From Rhizobiaceae bacterium (GTDB taxonomy: Bacteria > Pseudomonadota > Alphaproteobacteria > Rhizobiales > Rhizobiaceae), in NCBI GenBank assembly GCA_004299545.1, contig SCRB01000977.1, positions 1 through 9,486 on the forward strand: 9,486 nt of DNA. The letters are read 5' to 3'. The notes under the pieces are model-generated. The model saw only the letters and a program-made list of their open reading frames with translations. It was not told the origin of the DNA and searched no databases. Shown here in pieces: positions 1 to 6,189 of this stretch. Both the position numbers and the translations under genes were made by a program. Each line of letters opens with the position of its first letter. Position 1 is the stretch's first letter.

Positions 1-50
1 CCTCCACCCCGCGAAGCGGAGGGGAGGTGTCGCGGGCCATGGCCCGTGAC
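1..50. repeat. Paired palindromes downstream of the MttB-family gene
   Basis: Two adjacent inverted repeats. The first (1-27) pairs CCTCCACCCCGC with GCGGAGGGGAGG around a GAA loop, with 2 mismatches in 12. The second (29-50) is almost perfectly self-complementary: GTCGCGGGCCA faces TGGCCCGTGAC with one G-T wobble. G-runs follow at 54-60. The element starts about 35 bases beyond the minus-strand MttB stop, so the transcript of that gene would fold here. There is no T-tract, so a classical intrinsic terminator is not shown. Dense C/G-rich palindromes of this style are common as dispersed intergenic repeats in Hyphomicrobiales. That this one is dispersed is inference, because only one copy is in view and the left edge is cut by the window. 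Confidence 0.55.
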
Positions 51-85
51 GAAGGGGGGGTACTCCTCGCCAACCTCAATATCCT

Positions 86-1663
86 TCAAAAATCCGTCGG
101 TGCGCCGCCCTCGACGATGCGGCGGTCGACGAATTCATTCAGTTCCTCGCGGATGGCGGGGTCCATATAGGGTTCCTCGTACATCGCCAGCCGCTCTTTC
201 CACAGGCGGTTCGCCTTCTCCATCGCGGTCGGCGCGCCTGCCTGCATCCAGCTTTCGTAATTGCGCCAGTCGGAAAGGACCGGCGCGTAAAAGGCGGTCT
301 TGTAGCGCGCCTGCGTATGCGGGGTGCCGAAGAAATGCCCGCCCGGCCCGACATCGCGGATCGCCTCGATCGCAAGCGCGTCTTCCGACAGGTCGAGCGG
401 CGTCAGGAACTCCGCCACCATCTGCAACAGGTCGATGTCGAGGATCATCTTCTCGTAGGAGCAGCGCAGGCCGCCTTCCAGCCAGCCGGCGCCGTGCATC
501 ATGAAATTGCCGCCGCCCTGAATCGCACCCCACAGCGAAAAGACGCTTTCATAGGCGGCCTGTGCATCAACCGTGTTGGCGGCACAAGTGTTCGATGTCC
601 GATAGGGCAGGTGGTAGCGGCGGGCGAGTTGGCCGCCGAGAAGCTGTGATCTCATATATTCCGGCGTACCGAAGGCCGGCGCCCCCGACTTCATATCGAC
701 GTTGGAGGTGAAACCGCCATAGCCGGCGGGCGTGCCTTTCCGGATCATCTGCGAAAAGGCGATACCGGCGAGCGCCTCGGCGTTTTGTTCGACGACGGCA
801 CCCGCAATCGTCACCGGCGCCATGGCGCCTGCCAGCGTGAAGGGCGTGACGATTACACACTGTCCCGCGCTCGCCATCTGGATGATCCCCTCCATCATCG
901 GAATGTCGAGTCTGAGCGGGGAATTGGTGTTGATGACGGTAAAGCAGGACGGCTCGTGCTCCAGCTGCTCGCGCGAAATGCCGCGCGCGATCCGGGCGAT
1001 CTCGATCCCGTCGACATTGCGTTCCTTGCCGAGCGAATAGATATGGAACACCTTGTCAGTCAGCGTCGCGAGATCCCGCAGGCATTCCAGATGCCTGATC
1101 GACGGGTGGACGTCGATCGGCTCGACCGGGTAGCCGCCGGTGCATTGCAGGATGTTGTGCATCTGCGCGAGCTTGAGGAAGTTGCGGTAATCTACCTGGT
1201 TGCCCGGGCGGCGGCCATTGTCCGTATCGGAACAGTTCGGCGCTGAGGCCATCTGCGCCAGGATGATGTTGCTGCCCCCGAAAGATAGATTATGGGCGGG
1301 ATTGCGCGCGTGAAGGGTGAACTCCGACGGGGCGTGCGCAACCCATTCCAGGATCATATCCGCGTCGAAGCGGACGCGCGGTTCTCCCGCCTTCACGTCG
1401 GCGCCGTTCTTCTTCATGATGGCGCGCGCTTCGTCGTGCAGCACGTCGAGGCCGATTTCCCTGAGCACTCTCAGGGAGGCGAGGTGGATCGATTCCAGTT
1501 CGTCGTCGGAGACGATGCGGGTGGGTTCGAAGGGAATGCGATGTTGCCGGAACGGAGGCTGGTCGAAATGCCCCGAAGCCCCGGCGCGCTTGCCTGCGCG
1601 GCCGCCGCGTCGCGACCGCTCCGTGGCGGCCACGGGATCGGCCAGAGGAAGGGCTGTTGTCAT
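86..1663 (-). CDS. MttB-family (trimethylamine/betaine) methyltransferase, non-pyrrolysine type
   Basis: Probable corrinoid-dependent methyltransferase of the MttB family (COG5598), about 525 residues, close to the family's usual 490-530. Members move a methyl group from a quaternary or tertiary amine (trimethylamine in archaea, glycine betaine in characterised MtgB) to a cobalamin-binding partner in the cytoplasm. Visible family features are the arginine/glycine-rich N-terminal stretch (RSRRGGRAGKR, residues 16-26), the helical segment at 53-75 (DDELESIHLASLRVLREIGL...) and the glycine-rich barrel motif GGGNFMMHGAGW near 383-394. The frame has no in-frame amber codon, so this is the pyrrolysine-free branch and its substrate cannot be read from sequence. 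The ATG at 1663 is preferred over the in-frame GTG at 1675 because GTGAGG precedes it with 6 bases of spacing. No corrinoid protein, MtgA-type methyltransferase or transporter lies in the window, so it is an orphan here. Confidence 0.88.
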   Translation of the reverse strand: MTTALPLADPVAATERSRRGGRAGKRAGASGHFDQPPFRQHRIPFEPTRIVSDDELESIHLASLRVLREIGLDVLHDEARAIMKKNGADVKAGEPRVRFDADMILEWVAHAPSEFTLHARNPAHNLSFGGSNIILAQMASAPNCSDTDNGRRPGNQVDYRNFLKLAQMHNILQCTGGYPVEPIDVHPSIRHLECLRDLATLTDKVFHIYSLGKERNVDGIEIARIARGISREQLEHEPSCFTVINTNSPLRLDIPMMEGIIQMASAGQCVIVTPFTLAGAMAPVTIAGAVVEQNAEALAGIAFSQMIRKGTPAGYGGFTSNVDMKSGAPAFGTPEYMRSQLLGGQLARRYHLPYRTSNTCAANTVDAQAAYESVFSLWGAIQGGGNFMMHGAGWLEGGLRCSYEKMILDIDLLQMVAEFLTPLDLSEDALAIEAIRDVGPGGHFFGTPHTQARYKTAFYAPVLSDWRNYESWMQAGAPTAMEKANRLWKERLAMYEEPYMDPAIREELNEFVDRRIVEGGAPTDF

Positions 1664-2108
1664 GTGAAGCCTCACGCAATCAGAATAATGCAGGCTGCAT
1701 AATGGACCCGGGCTTCGGGGGCGATTGCGGAGGTGGCGACCAGAAGCGCCAAGGAAGCGACATGGTGGAGATCGTCATCGGGCCGGACGACCATCCGCTG
1801 GAGGAAGAGCAGAAAGGGTTTCACTCGCCTTTGAAGATTTCTCGATAACGCACTGGCGCTAATCATCTAATCCTTCGTTATCAGTCCGTCGCCTACGGCC
1901 GGGATCTGGTTGTTCTCGCTGAATATTGTCCGCCCCGTTGGGGAATTGTGACGATTCCGCAACACTTTTCCGCTAAGCAACGGCTGTACATCGGGAGGGG
2001 AAGAATTGCCCATTTTGCGCCATAAACCCGGCGCACCCAAAACAGGCGTCGAGACAGAGTTCACAGAACATGTCGTGACGAGATTTGCCGTGAGATGGCA
2101 CGGCAGGG
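1664..2108. other. Long intergenic stretch between the MttB-family gene and exoR
   Basis: 445 bases between two divergent genes. It must hold the exoR promoter and probably that of the MttB-family gene, but I found no convincing -35/-10 pair for either. Visible elements are a short inverted repeat GGAAT-N7-ATTCC (1942-1958), a CCCC-GTT-GGGG stem (1933-1943), and small open frames on both strands at 1672-1866 (minus) and 1702-1848 (plus, 48 codons). Beyond 1867 the composition becomes less G/C-biased and looks non-coding. No tRNA, riboswitch or terminator is recognisable. Confidence 0.5.
1672..1866 (-). CDS. Doubtful 64-residue ORF upstream of the MttB-family gene
   Basis: A small minus-strand reading frame whose ATG is preceded by AAGGA with 4 bases of spacing, and whose TGA stop overlaps the GTGAGG ribosome-binding sequence of the MttB-family gene 8 bases further on. 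That arrangement would allow translational coupling. The product has a moderately hydrophobic middle (ASLALLVATSAIA) and ends ACIILIA, and I recognise no family. From about residue 17 most codons end in G or C. However, the opposite strand (1702-1848) also reads open with G/C-rich third positions, so base composition does not separate the two. It may be a leader peptide, a gene remnant or chance. Confidence 0.2.
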   Translation of the reverse strand: MISASALSRNLQRRVKPFLLFLQRMVVRPDDDLHHVASLALLVATSAIAPEARVHYAACIILIA

Positions 2109-2114
2109 ATGGTT

Positions 2115-3020
2115 ATGGGCACGAGAGTGAGTTCAATGGCCGGGCTTCTGCACGCGGGTGCAGGGGGGGAGTCCGGGCGCAGCAGCGCTGTAGCAGACGG
2201 ACCGCCGGGGATCGTTTCGATCTCCTTCCGGTCGCTGACTCTCATGATGGTTCTTGCGGGCGCGATCATGGCCGGCATCGGCACGGCGCACGCTTTTGAC
2301 GAAAAGAATTTCGAAAAGCAGAAATCCAGCCCATGGGCCGTCTTCCGTTTCGGCTTTTCCGCCTATAAGCATGGCCATAAGGCCGAGGCGATCGAGGCTT
2401 ATCGCTATGCGGCGGACAACGGGCAGGTCGGCGCGAGCTGGAAGCTGGCGCATATGTATGCGGAAGGCGACGGCGTCGCCCGCAATGACTACGAAGCCTT
2501 CAAATTCTTCAACCGGATTGTTCAGGACGATGTCGAACCGGGGACTCCCGACGACAGCTATGTCTCCGATGCGCTGGTGGCGCTGGCCGGGTATTACAGA
2601 ACGGGTATCCCCGATACGCCGGTGAAGCCGAACCTGGGCACGGCGCAGGACTATTACATGCGCGCCGCGGCGACCTATCGCAACCCGGCGGCGCAGTTCG
2701 AACTGGGCAAGATGTATCTCTACGGAGAGGGAGTGAAGAAGAGTGTCAGGCAGGCTGCGCGCTGGCTCCAGCTCGCGGCCGAAAAGGGCCATGCGGGAGC
2801 GCAGGCCTTGCTTGGTAACATTCTTTTCCAGGCTGGCAGGACAGTGCGCGGCCTGGCCATGATGACCGCGGCCCTGACGCATTGTTCGCCCGATGACCGG
2901 CCATGGATCCGCAATATGCAGGAAGAGGCCTTCGCGCTTTCGGGCGAAAGCGACAGGCGCACGGCGATTGCGCTGGCGGATACGATCTGGGCCAACGGCG
3001 CCGAAACCGCGCAGAAATAG
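2115..3020 (+). CDS. exoR: ExoR, periplasmic Sel1-repeat regulator of exopolysaccharide synthesis
   Basis: ExoR homologue. In Sinorhizobium and Agrobacterium, ExoR is a periplasmic protein that binds the sensor ExoS/ChvG and keeps the ExoS-ChvI system off, thereby controlling succinoglycan, motility and acid/host responses. The sequence shows a hydrophobic signal segment (SLTLMMVLAGAIM) with a likely cleavage after THE motif GTAHA near residue 60. A mature part of about 241 residues follows, rich in Sel1/TPR-like repeats: HKAEAIEAYRYAADNG...LAHMYAEGDGVARNDYEAFKFF, and later AAQFELGKMYLYGEGVKKSVRQAARWLQLAAEKGHAGAQALLGN. Its C-terminal ARGLAMMTAAL-type region (here RGLAMMTAALTHCSPDDRPW) is also ExoR-like. 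The start is uncertain. ATG 2115 has AGGG six bases upstream; ATG 2109 lacks spacing; ATG 2136 follows GAGAGTGAG. All give an unusually long stretch before the signal core. It converges on xthA with a RIME element between. Confidence 0.88.
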   Translation: MGTRVSSMAGLLHAGAGGESGRSSAVADGPPGIVSISFRSLTLMMVLAGAIMAGIGTAHAFDEKNFEKQKSSPWAVFRFGFSAYKHGHKAEAIEAYRYAADNGQVGASWKLAHMYAEGDGVARNDYEAFKFFNRIVQDDVEPGTPDDSYVSDALVALAGYYRTGIPDTPVKPNLGTAQDYYMRAAATYRNPAAQFELGKMYLYGEGVKKSVRQAARWLQLAAEKGHAGAQALLGNILFQAGRTVRGLAMMTAALTHCSPDDRPWIRNMQEEAFALSGESDRRTAIALADTIWANGAETAQK

Positions 3021-3033
3021 CAGCTTCGGAACA

Positions 3034-3045
3034 ACGGATATCCGT
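3034..3045. repeat. Perfect 12-base palindrome just after exoR
   Basis: ACGGATATCCGT reads the same on both strands and starts 14 bases after the exoR stop, immediately before the RIME element. GGAA and TTCC flank it loosely. It lacks a T-tract, so it is at best part of a 3'-end structure for the exoR message. Confidence 0.4.
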
Positions 3046-3049
3046 TCCT

Positions 3050-3152
3050 AGAGCATGATGCGATCAGTTTGAATCGCGTCATGCTCTTATCTCTTTGTCC
3101 GAGCATGATCTTTTCGGAAAACCGGTGTCCACTTTTCCGGATCATGCCCTAA
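3050..3152. repeat. RIME-type intergenic mosaic element (two tandem palindromes)
   Basis: A double palindrome matching the known layout of the Rhizobium-specific intergenic mosaic element (about 100 bp). The first palindrome pairs GAGCATGATGCGAT (3051-3064) with ATCGCGTCATGCTC (3073-3086), with one wobble. The spacer TTATCTCTTTGTCC follows. The second pairs GCATGATC (3103-3110) and CGGAAAA (3115-3121) with TTTTCCG (3133-3139) and GATCATGC (3140-3147), leaving a 4-base bulge. It sits between the convergent ends of exoR and xthA, where such elements are often found and may act as 3' structures for both messages. Its right edge reads into the xthA stop codon. Identification rests on remembered family architecture, not on a search. 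Confidence 0.85.
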
Positions 3153-3934
3153 AAGGCCAGTTGCGCACAGACCGGGACGTGGTCTGACGGCTTCTCCCAT
3201 GAACGCACATGCTTTTCGATCGAGACGGTCAGCAATCTGTTCGTTGCCTCGGGCGAAAGCATCAGATGGTCGATGCGGATGCCATTGTTCTTTTGCCAGG
3301 CGCCGGCCTGGTAGTCCCAGAAGGTGTAGACGCCGCTTTCGTCGCTGGTAGCCCGGACCGCATCCTGGAATCCCAGGTTCTCCAGCCGCCTGAAGGCACG
3401 GCGGCTTTCAGGTTGGAAAAGGGCGTCTCCGACCCAGGCCTCGGGGGTCTTCGCGTCCTTTGGCTCGGGGATGACGTTGTAGTCTCCGGCGAGCACCAGC
3501 GGCTCCTCCAGCATCAGCCGTTCCGCCGCCCATGTCTCCAGGCGCGCCATCCAGGCGAGCTTGTAGGGGAATTTTTGCGTGTCTATGGGATTGCCGTTCG
3601 GCAGATAAAGGGAAACGGCGCGCACGACGCCGCCGCTCTCGGTCGAGATCACGCCTTCGATGAAACGTGCCTGCTCGTCGCTTCCGTCTCCGGGGAGCCC
3701 ACGATTGACCTCGTCGAACCGTCTTTTGGACAAGAGCGCGACACCGTTGAATCCTTTCTGGCCATGCGTCTCCACATGGTAGCCGAGGGCTTCGATCTCG
3801 ATGCGCGGAAATTGTTCGTCGACCGACTTGATTTCCTGCAGGCAGACGATGTCGGGATTGCTTTCCTTCAGCCAGAGGAGAAGATTTTCCAGTCTGGCCT
3901 TCACGCCGTTGATGTTCCAGGTTGCGATCTTCAT
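3149..3934 (-). CDS. xthA: Exodeoxyribonuclease III (AP endonuclease)
   Basis: Exonuclease III family enzyme that cuts DNA 5' of abasic sites and trims 3' ends in base-excision repair, in the cytoplasm with Mg2+. It has 261 residues, the usual length. The single endonuclease/exonuclease/phosphatase domain carries the expected active-site series: N7 (TWNINGVKAR), E34 (CLQEIK), Y110 (SLYLPNG), D151 and N153 (GDYNVIPEPKD), D222 (RIDHLMLS), and D251-H252 (SDHVPV). The frame extends upstream to 4009, but the family begins MKIATWN and the candidate promoter -10 box covers the upstream ATG, so 3934 is chosen; a GGAGG lies 14 bases before it, farther than ideal. The protein ends CAQLAF, and its TAG stop coincides with the edge of the RIME repeat. 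Single gene, convergent with exoR and divergent from the histidine-rich gene. Confidence 0.95.
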   Translation of the reverse strand: MKIATWNINGVKARLENLLLWLKESNPDIVCLQEIKSVDEQFPRIEIEALGYHVETHGQKGFNGVALLSKRRFDEVNRGLPGDGSDEQARFIEGVISTESGGVVRAVSLYLPNGNPIDTQKFPYKLAWMARLETWAAERLMLEEPLVLAGDYNVIPEPKDAKTPEAWVGDALFQPESRRAFRRLENLGFQDAVRATSDESGVYTFWDYQAGAWQKNNGIRIDHLMLSPEATNRLLTVSIEKHVRSWEKPSDHVPVCAQLAF

Positions 3935-4005
3935 CAAGGTCTGCAATTCCTCCGTTCTCGGCCGGATCGCCACAACCCGAATCGTCCCCCGGGCAGCAGG
4001 TTCGC

Positions 4006-4034
4006 TCATAGGGAAATGTCATATCGGAAACCAA
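4006..4034 (-). promoter_or_regulatory. Candidate xthA promoter
   Basis: On the minus strand TTGGTT (4034-4029) is followed after exactly 17 bases by CTATGA (4011-4006). This resembles the alphaproteobacterial housekeeping pattern TTGAC-N17-CTATAT. It would start transcription near 4000, giving a leader of about 65 bases before the xthA ATG at 3934. No transcript evidence is available. Confidence 0.45.
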
Positions 4035-4041
4035 ATCCGAT
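4023..4041. promoter_or_regulatory. Inverted repeat over the xthA -35 box (possible operator)
   Basis: ATCGGA (4023-4028) and TCCGAT (4036-4041) form a perfect 6-base inverted repeat with a 7-base spacer. The spacer contains the candidate xthA -35 hexamer, so a dimeric protein bound here could block xthA, and it also lies 51 bases before the start of the divergent histidine-rich gene. It does not match a regulator box that I know. Confidence 0.25.
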
Positions 4042-4091
4042 TGCATGCGTTTGGCAGCAAGAAGGGCCGAGTTCTGTCAGGAGAAGATAAA

Positions 4092-4382
4092 ATGAAGAAG
4101 ATTCTGCTCGCCGGAATAGCGACATTGTTCCTTGTCGGCACCGCCAGTGCGCAATCGGTCATTGTCGAAACCGGCCATCGGCACCATCATCGCCACCATA
4201 ACGAAGTGATCGTCGTGCCGAGGCATCACCATCATCATCACGACCGCCGCTACATGCTGGTCGAGCCGCGCCATCACAGGGATCTCTATCCGGCTTATCG
4301 CCACCATCGCGATCACCACGATTGGGATCGCCATCACCATCGCGACCATCGCCATGACAGGGACTATCCGAGCCATACCTGA
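4092..4382 (+). CDS. Small secreted histidine-rich protein
   Basis: A 96-residue protein of no named family that I recognise. The start is well supported: AGGAG at 4079-4083 lies 8 bases before the ATG. A typical Sec signal peptide follows (MKKILLAGIATLFLVG, cleavage probably after TASA at residue 20), so the product should be periplasmic or secreted. The mature part of about 76 residues has 24 histidines (about 32%), including six in a row (VVPRHHHHHHDRR), and repeated HH-R-D blocks (YRHHRDHHDWDRHHHRDHRHDRD). There are no cysteines. Such composition suggests binding of divalent metals such as zinc, nickel or copper, but this is inference from composition only. Similar small signal-peptide proteins rich in His, Arg and Tyr occur in rhizobia as hypothetical proteins. 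It is monocistronic, with its own terminator just downstream. Confidence 0.75.
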   Translation: MKKILLAGIATLFLVGTASAQSVIVETGHRHHHRHHNEVIVVPRHHHHHHDRRYMLVEPRHHRDLYPAYRHHRDHHDWDRHHHRDHRHDRDYPSHT

Positions 4383-4405
4383 CGGCTCATACTCGCGCAC
4401 CAAAG

Positions 4406-4437
4406 GAGCCGGCGGCGGATGCTGCCGGTTCTTTTTT
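4406..4437 (+). terminator. Intrinsic terminator after the histidine-rich gene
   Basis: GAGCCGGCGGC (4406-4416) and GCTGCCGGTTC (4421-4431) form an 11-base-pair stem with two G-T wobbles around a GGAT loop, followed by six Ts (4432-4437). It starts 23 bases after the stop. On the minus strand only a weak run (CCTTT) follows the stem, so it is probably less effective for the convergent erpA. Confidence 0.85.
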
Positions 4438-4453
4438 GAAGAGGTAGCCGGAT

Positions 4454-4780
4454 CTAAACGGAAAAGCTGGTCCCGCAACCGCAGGAGGCAATGGCGTTAG
4501 GGTTCTTTATCTGGAAGGACTGGCCCATCAGGTCATCGACGAAATCAATGACCGAGCCGCCCATATAGACGAGCGACAATTCGTCGATGAGGACCGTGGC
4601 TCCGTCACGCTCGATGGCGACATCGTCTCCGTGGCGGTCGCCGACGAGGTCGTATTTGTAGGAGAATCCCGAGCATCCGCCGCCCTCGACCGAGACGCGA
4701 AGCGCATTCTTGTCCGGCTCGGCGGCAAGGATTTTCACGATGCGGCGCGCCGCCTCTTCCGTGACCTCGACATTGTTCAT
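4454..4780 (-). CDS. erpA: Iron-sulfur cluster insertion protein (ErpA/IscA/HesB family)
   Basis: A-type carrier that receives Fe-S clusters from the assembly scaffold and passes them to apo-enzymes in the cytoplasm. It has 108 residues, the usual size, with the three conserved cysteines in their family positions: C36 in [11 protein letters not shown], and C100 and C102 in the C-terminal [10 protein letters not shown]. The ATG at 4780 is preceded by AGGA with 6 bases of spacing; the frame runs open upstream to 4909, but that part has no family similarity. The family also includes IscA and SufA; ErpA is the name normally given to this stand-alone alphaproteobacterial form, so the subgroup is less certain than the family. 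It is divergent from dgt, with 106 bases between the starts, and stands outside any suf/isc cluster. Confidence 0.9.
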   Translation of the reverse strand: MNNVEVTEEAARRIVKILAAEPDKNALRVSVEGGGCSGFSYKYDLVGDRHGDDVAIERDGATVLIDELSLVYMGGSVIDFVDDLMGQSFQIKNPNAIASCGCGTSFSV

Positions 4781-4846
4781 GGCTATCCTGGCGTCCGCGC
4801 CCATCGATCCCGCCTCATCGGCAAACTTGCATTTCCATCCGCTCAA

Positions 4847-4875
4847 TAGGTATGAAGCAGAGCGGTACAAGTCAA
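4847..4875 (-). promoter_or_regulatory. Weak candidate promoter for erpA
   Basis: On the minus strand TTGACT (4875-4870) is a good -35 box. The hexamer 17 bases downstream, TACCTA (4852-4847), is a poor -10 box. The position fits transcription of erpA with a leader of roughly 60 bases. On the plus strand TTGCAT (4827-4832) and TATGAA (4851-4856), 18 bases apart, are an equally weak candidate for dgt. Confidence 0.25.
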
Positions 4876-4886
4876 CGGCGGCATCG

Positions 4887-6101
4887 ATGCGAGACGGTCT
4901 GGAATCCATCGGCTTCGGCTACCGGCCGAGGGCGCCGTGGGCGTCGGACCCGGCCGAAAGCCTTGGCCGCCTTGTTGCGGAGGCCGAGAGCCCGACCCGC
5001 ACGCCGTTTCAGCGCGACCGCGACAGGATCATCCATTCCACCGCATTCCGGCGCCTGAAACACAAGACCCAGGTGTTCGTGGCCCATGAAAGCGATCACT
5101 ACAGGACGCGGTTGACCCATACGATTGAAGTCGCACAGATCGCCCGTGCGCTTGCCCGTGCGCTCCGATGCGACGAAGATCTGGCGGAAGCCGTCGCGCT
5201 CGTCCACGATTTCGGCCACACACCCTTCGGTCATACCGGGGAAGATGCCCTGAACGACAAGATGGCACGGTGGGGCGGATTCAACCATAACGCCCAGTCG
5301 TTGCGCATCGTGACTCGGCTTGAGCGGCGCTATGCCGAATTCGACGGCCTGAACCTTTCCTGGGAGACGCTGGAGGGCCTCGTGAAGCACAACGGCCCAC
5401 TCACCGACCGGCAGGGACGAGGGCTTTCCGGACCCGTCCCGCGCTCGATCCTCGATTATTGCGAATTGCAGGATCTCGAACTGGACCGTTTCGCCGGCAT
5501 CGAGGCGCAATGCGCCGCCATCGCCGACGATATCGCCTATGATACGCACGATATCGACGATGGCCTGCGCTCCGGCCTGCTGACGCTGGAAATGCTCGAT
5601 GACGCACCGCTTTCGGCGCCGATCCTCGCCTATGTGCGCACTCTGTATCCCGGCCTCGATCCGGTCAGGACAGGTCATGAACTGATGCGCCGCCAGATCA
5701 CCGGCATGGTGGAGGATGTCATCCGTACCGCCTCCGCGCGGCTGGAAAAGGAAAAGCCGCAAAGCGTGGAGGATGTCCATGCGGCGTCCGGTTCTTTCAT
5801 CCGCTTTTCGAGCGAAATGGAGGAAAACGAAAAGGGGCTGAAGGCCTTTCTCATCACCAATCTCTACCGTCATCCGAACGTGCTCGCCGTCAGGCGCCAG
5901 GTGGAACGGATCGTCCGTGATCTGTTCGACGCCTATTTCGCCGATCCGCGGACCATGCCGGAAGGGTGGCGCGAAGGCCTCGACCAGTCGGGAGACCGCA
6001 TCAAGGCAAGGCATGTCGCGGATTTCCTCGCCGGAATGACCGATACCTATGCCATCAAGGAGCACCGGCGTCTGTTTGACCAGACACCCGATTTGGGATA
6101 G
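4887..6101 (+). CDS. dgt: Deoxyguanosinetriphosphate triphosphohydrolase-like protein (HD-domain dNTPase)
   Basis: HD-domain enzyme of the dGTPase-like family, which hydrolyses dNTPs to deoxynucleosides and triphosphate and so helps set cytoplasmic nucleotide pools. The 404 residues match the usual rhizobial length. Landmarks are the N-terminal block [30 protein letters not shown] (quoted in parts: residues 35-64), then metal ligands H78 ([10 protein letters not shown]), H107-D108 ([12 protein letters not shown]) and the aspartate in [10 protein letters not shown] (214-215). The C-terminal part ([20 protein letters not shown] and [10 protein letters not shown]) is also family-typical. The frame continues upstream to 4710, overlapping erpA on the other strand, but family members begin a few residues before GFGY, which favours the ATG at 4887. 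No good ribosome-binding sequence precedes it, so the start is moderately sure. It is first of three collinear genes, with argS starting 88 bases after its stop. Confidence 0.93.
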   Translation: MRDGLESIGFGYRPRAPWASDPAESLGRLVAEAESPTRTPFQRDRDRIIHSTAFRRLKHKTQVFVAHESDHYRTRLTHTIEVAQIARALARALRCDEDLAEAVALVHDFGHTPFGHTGEDALNDKMARWGGFNHNAQSLRIVTRLERRYAEFDGLNLSWETLEGLVKHNGPLTDRQGRGLSGPVPRSILDYCELQDLELDRFAGIEAQCAAIADDIAYDTHDIDDGLRSGLLTLEMLDDAPLSAPILAYVRTLYPGLDPVRTGHELMRRQITGMVEDVIRTASARLEKEKPQSVEDVHAASGSFIRFSSEMEENEKGLKAFLITNLYRHPNVLAVRRQVERIVRDLFDAYFADPRTMPEGWREGLDQSGDRIKARHVADFLAGMTDTYAIKEHRRLFDQTPDLG

Positions 6102-6189
6102 GCGGCAGCGACTTGTGAAACAGGGACCGGGCGGCCGCGAAGCCAATGCCGCGGAATCGGCCCCTTTACCTCCGCGCGGGCAGAGATCA

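Noticed and set aside
86..1663. Pyrrolysine-encoding MttB
   Set aside because: No in-frame amber codon occurs, and no pyl genes are seen in the window.
2133..2882. 249-codon minus-strand open frame opposite exoR
   Set aside because: ExoR on the plus strand has a signal segment and Sel1 repeats; the reverse frame is an Arg-rich shadow.
3935..4009. 25-residue N-terminal extension of XthA
   Set aside because: The family starts MKIATWN, and the extension's ATG falls inside the candidate -10 box.
4225..4242. Six-histidine run as an engineered affinity tag
   Set aside because: It sits inside a naturally histidine-rich protein, with mixed CAT/CAC codons and normal chromosomal genes on both sides.
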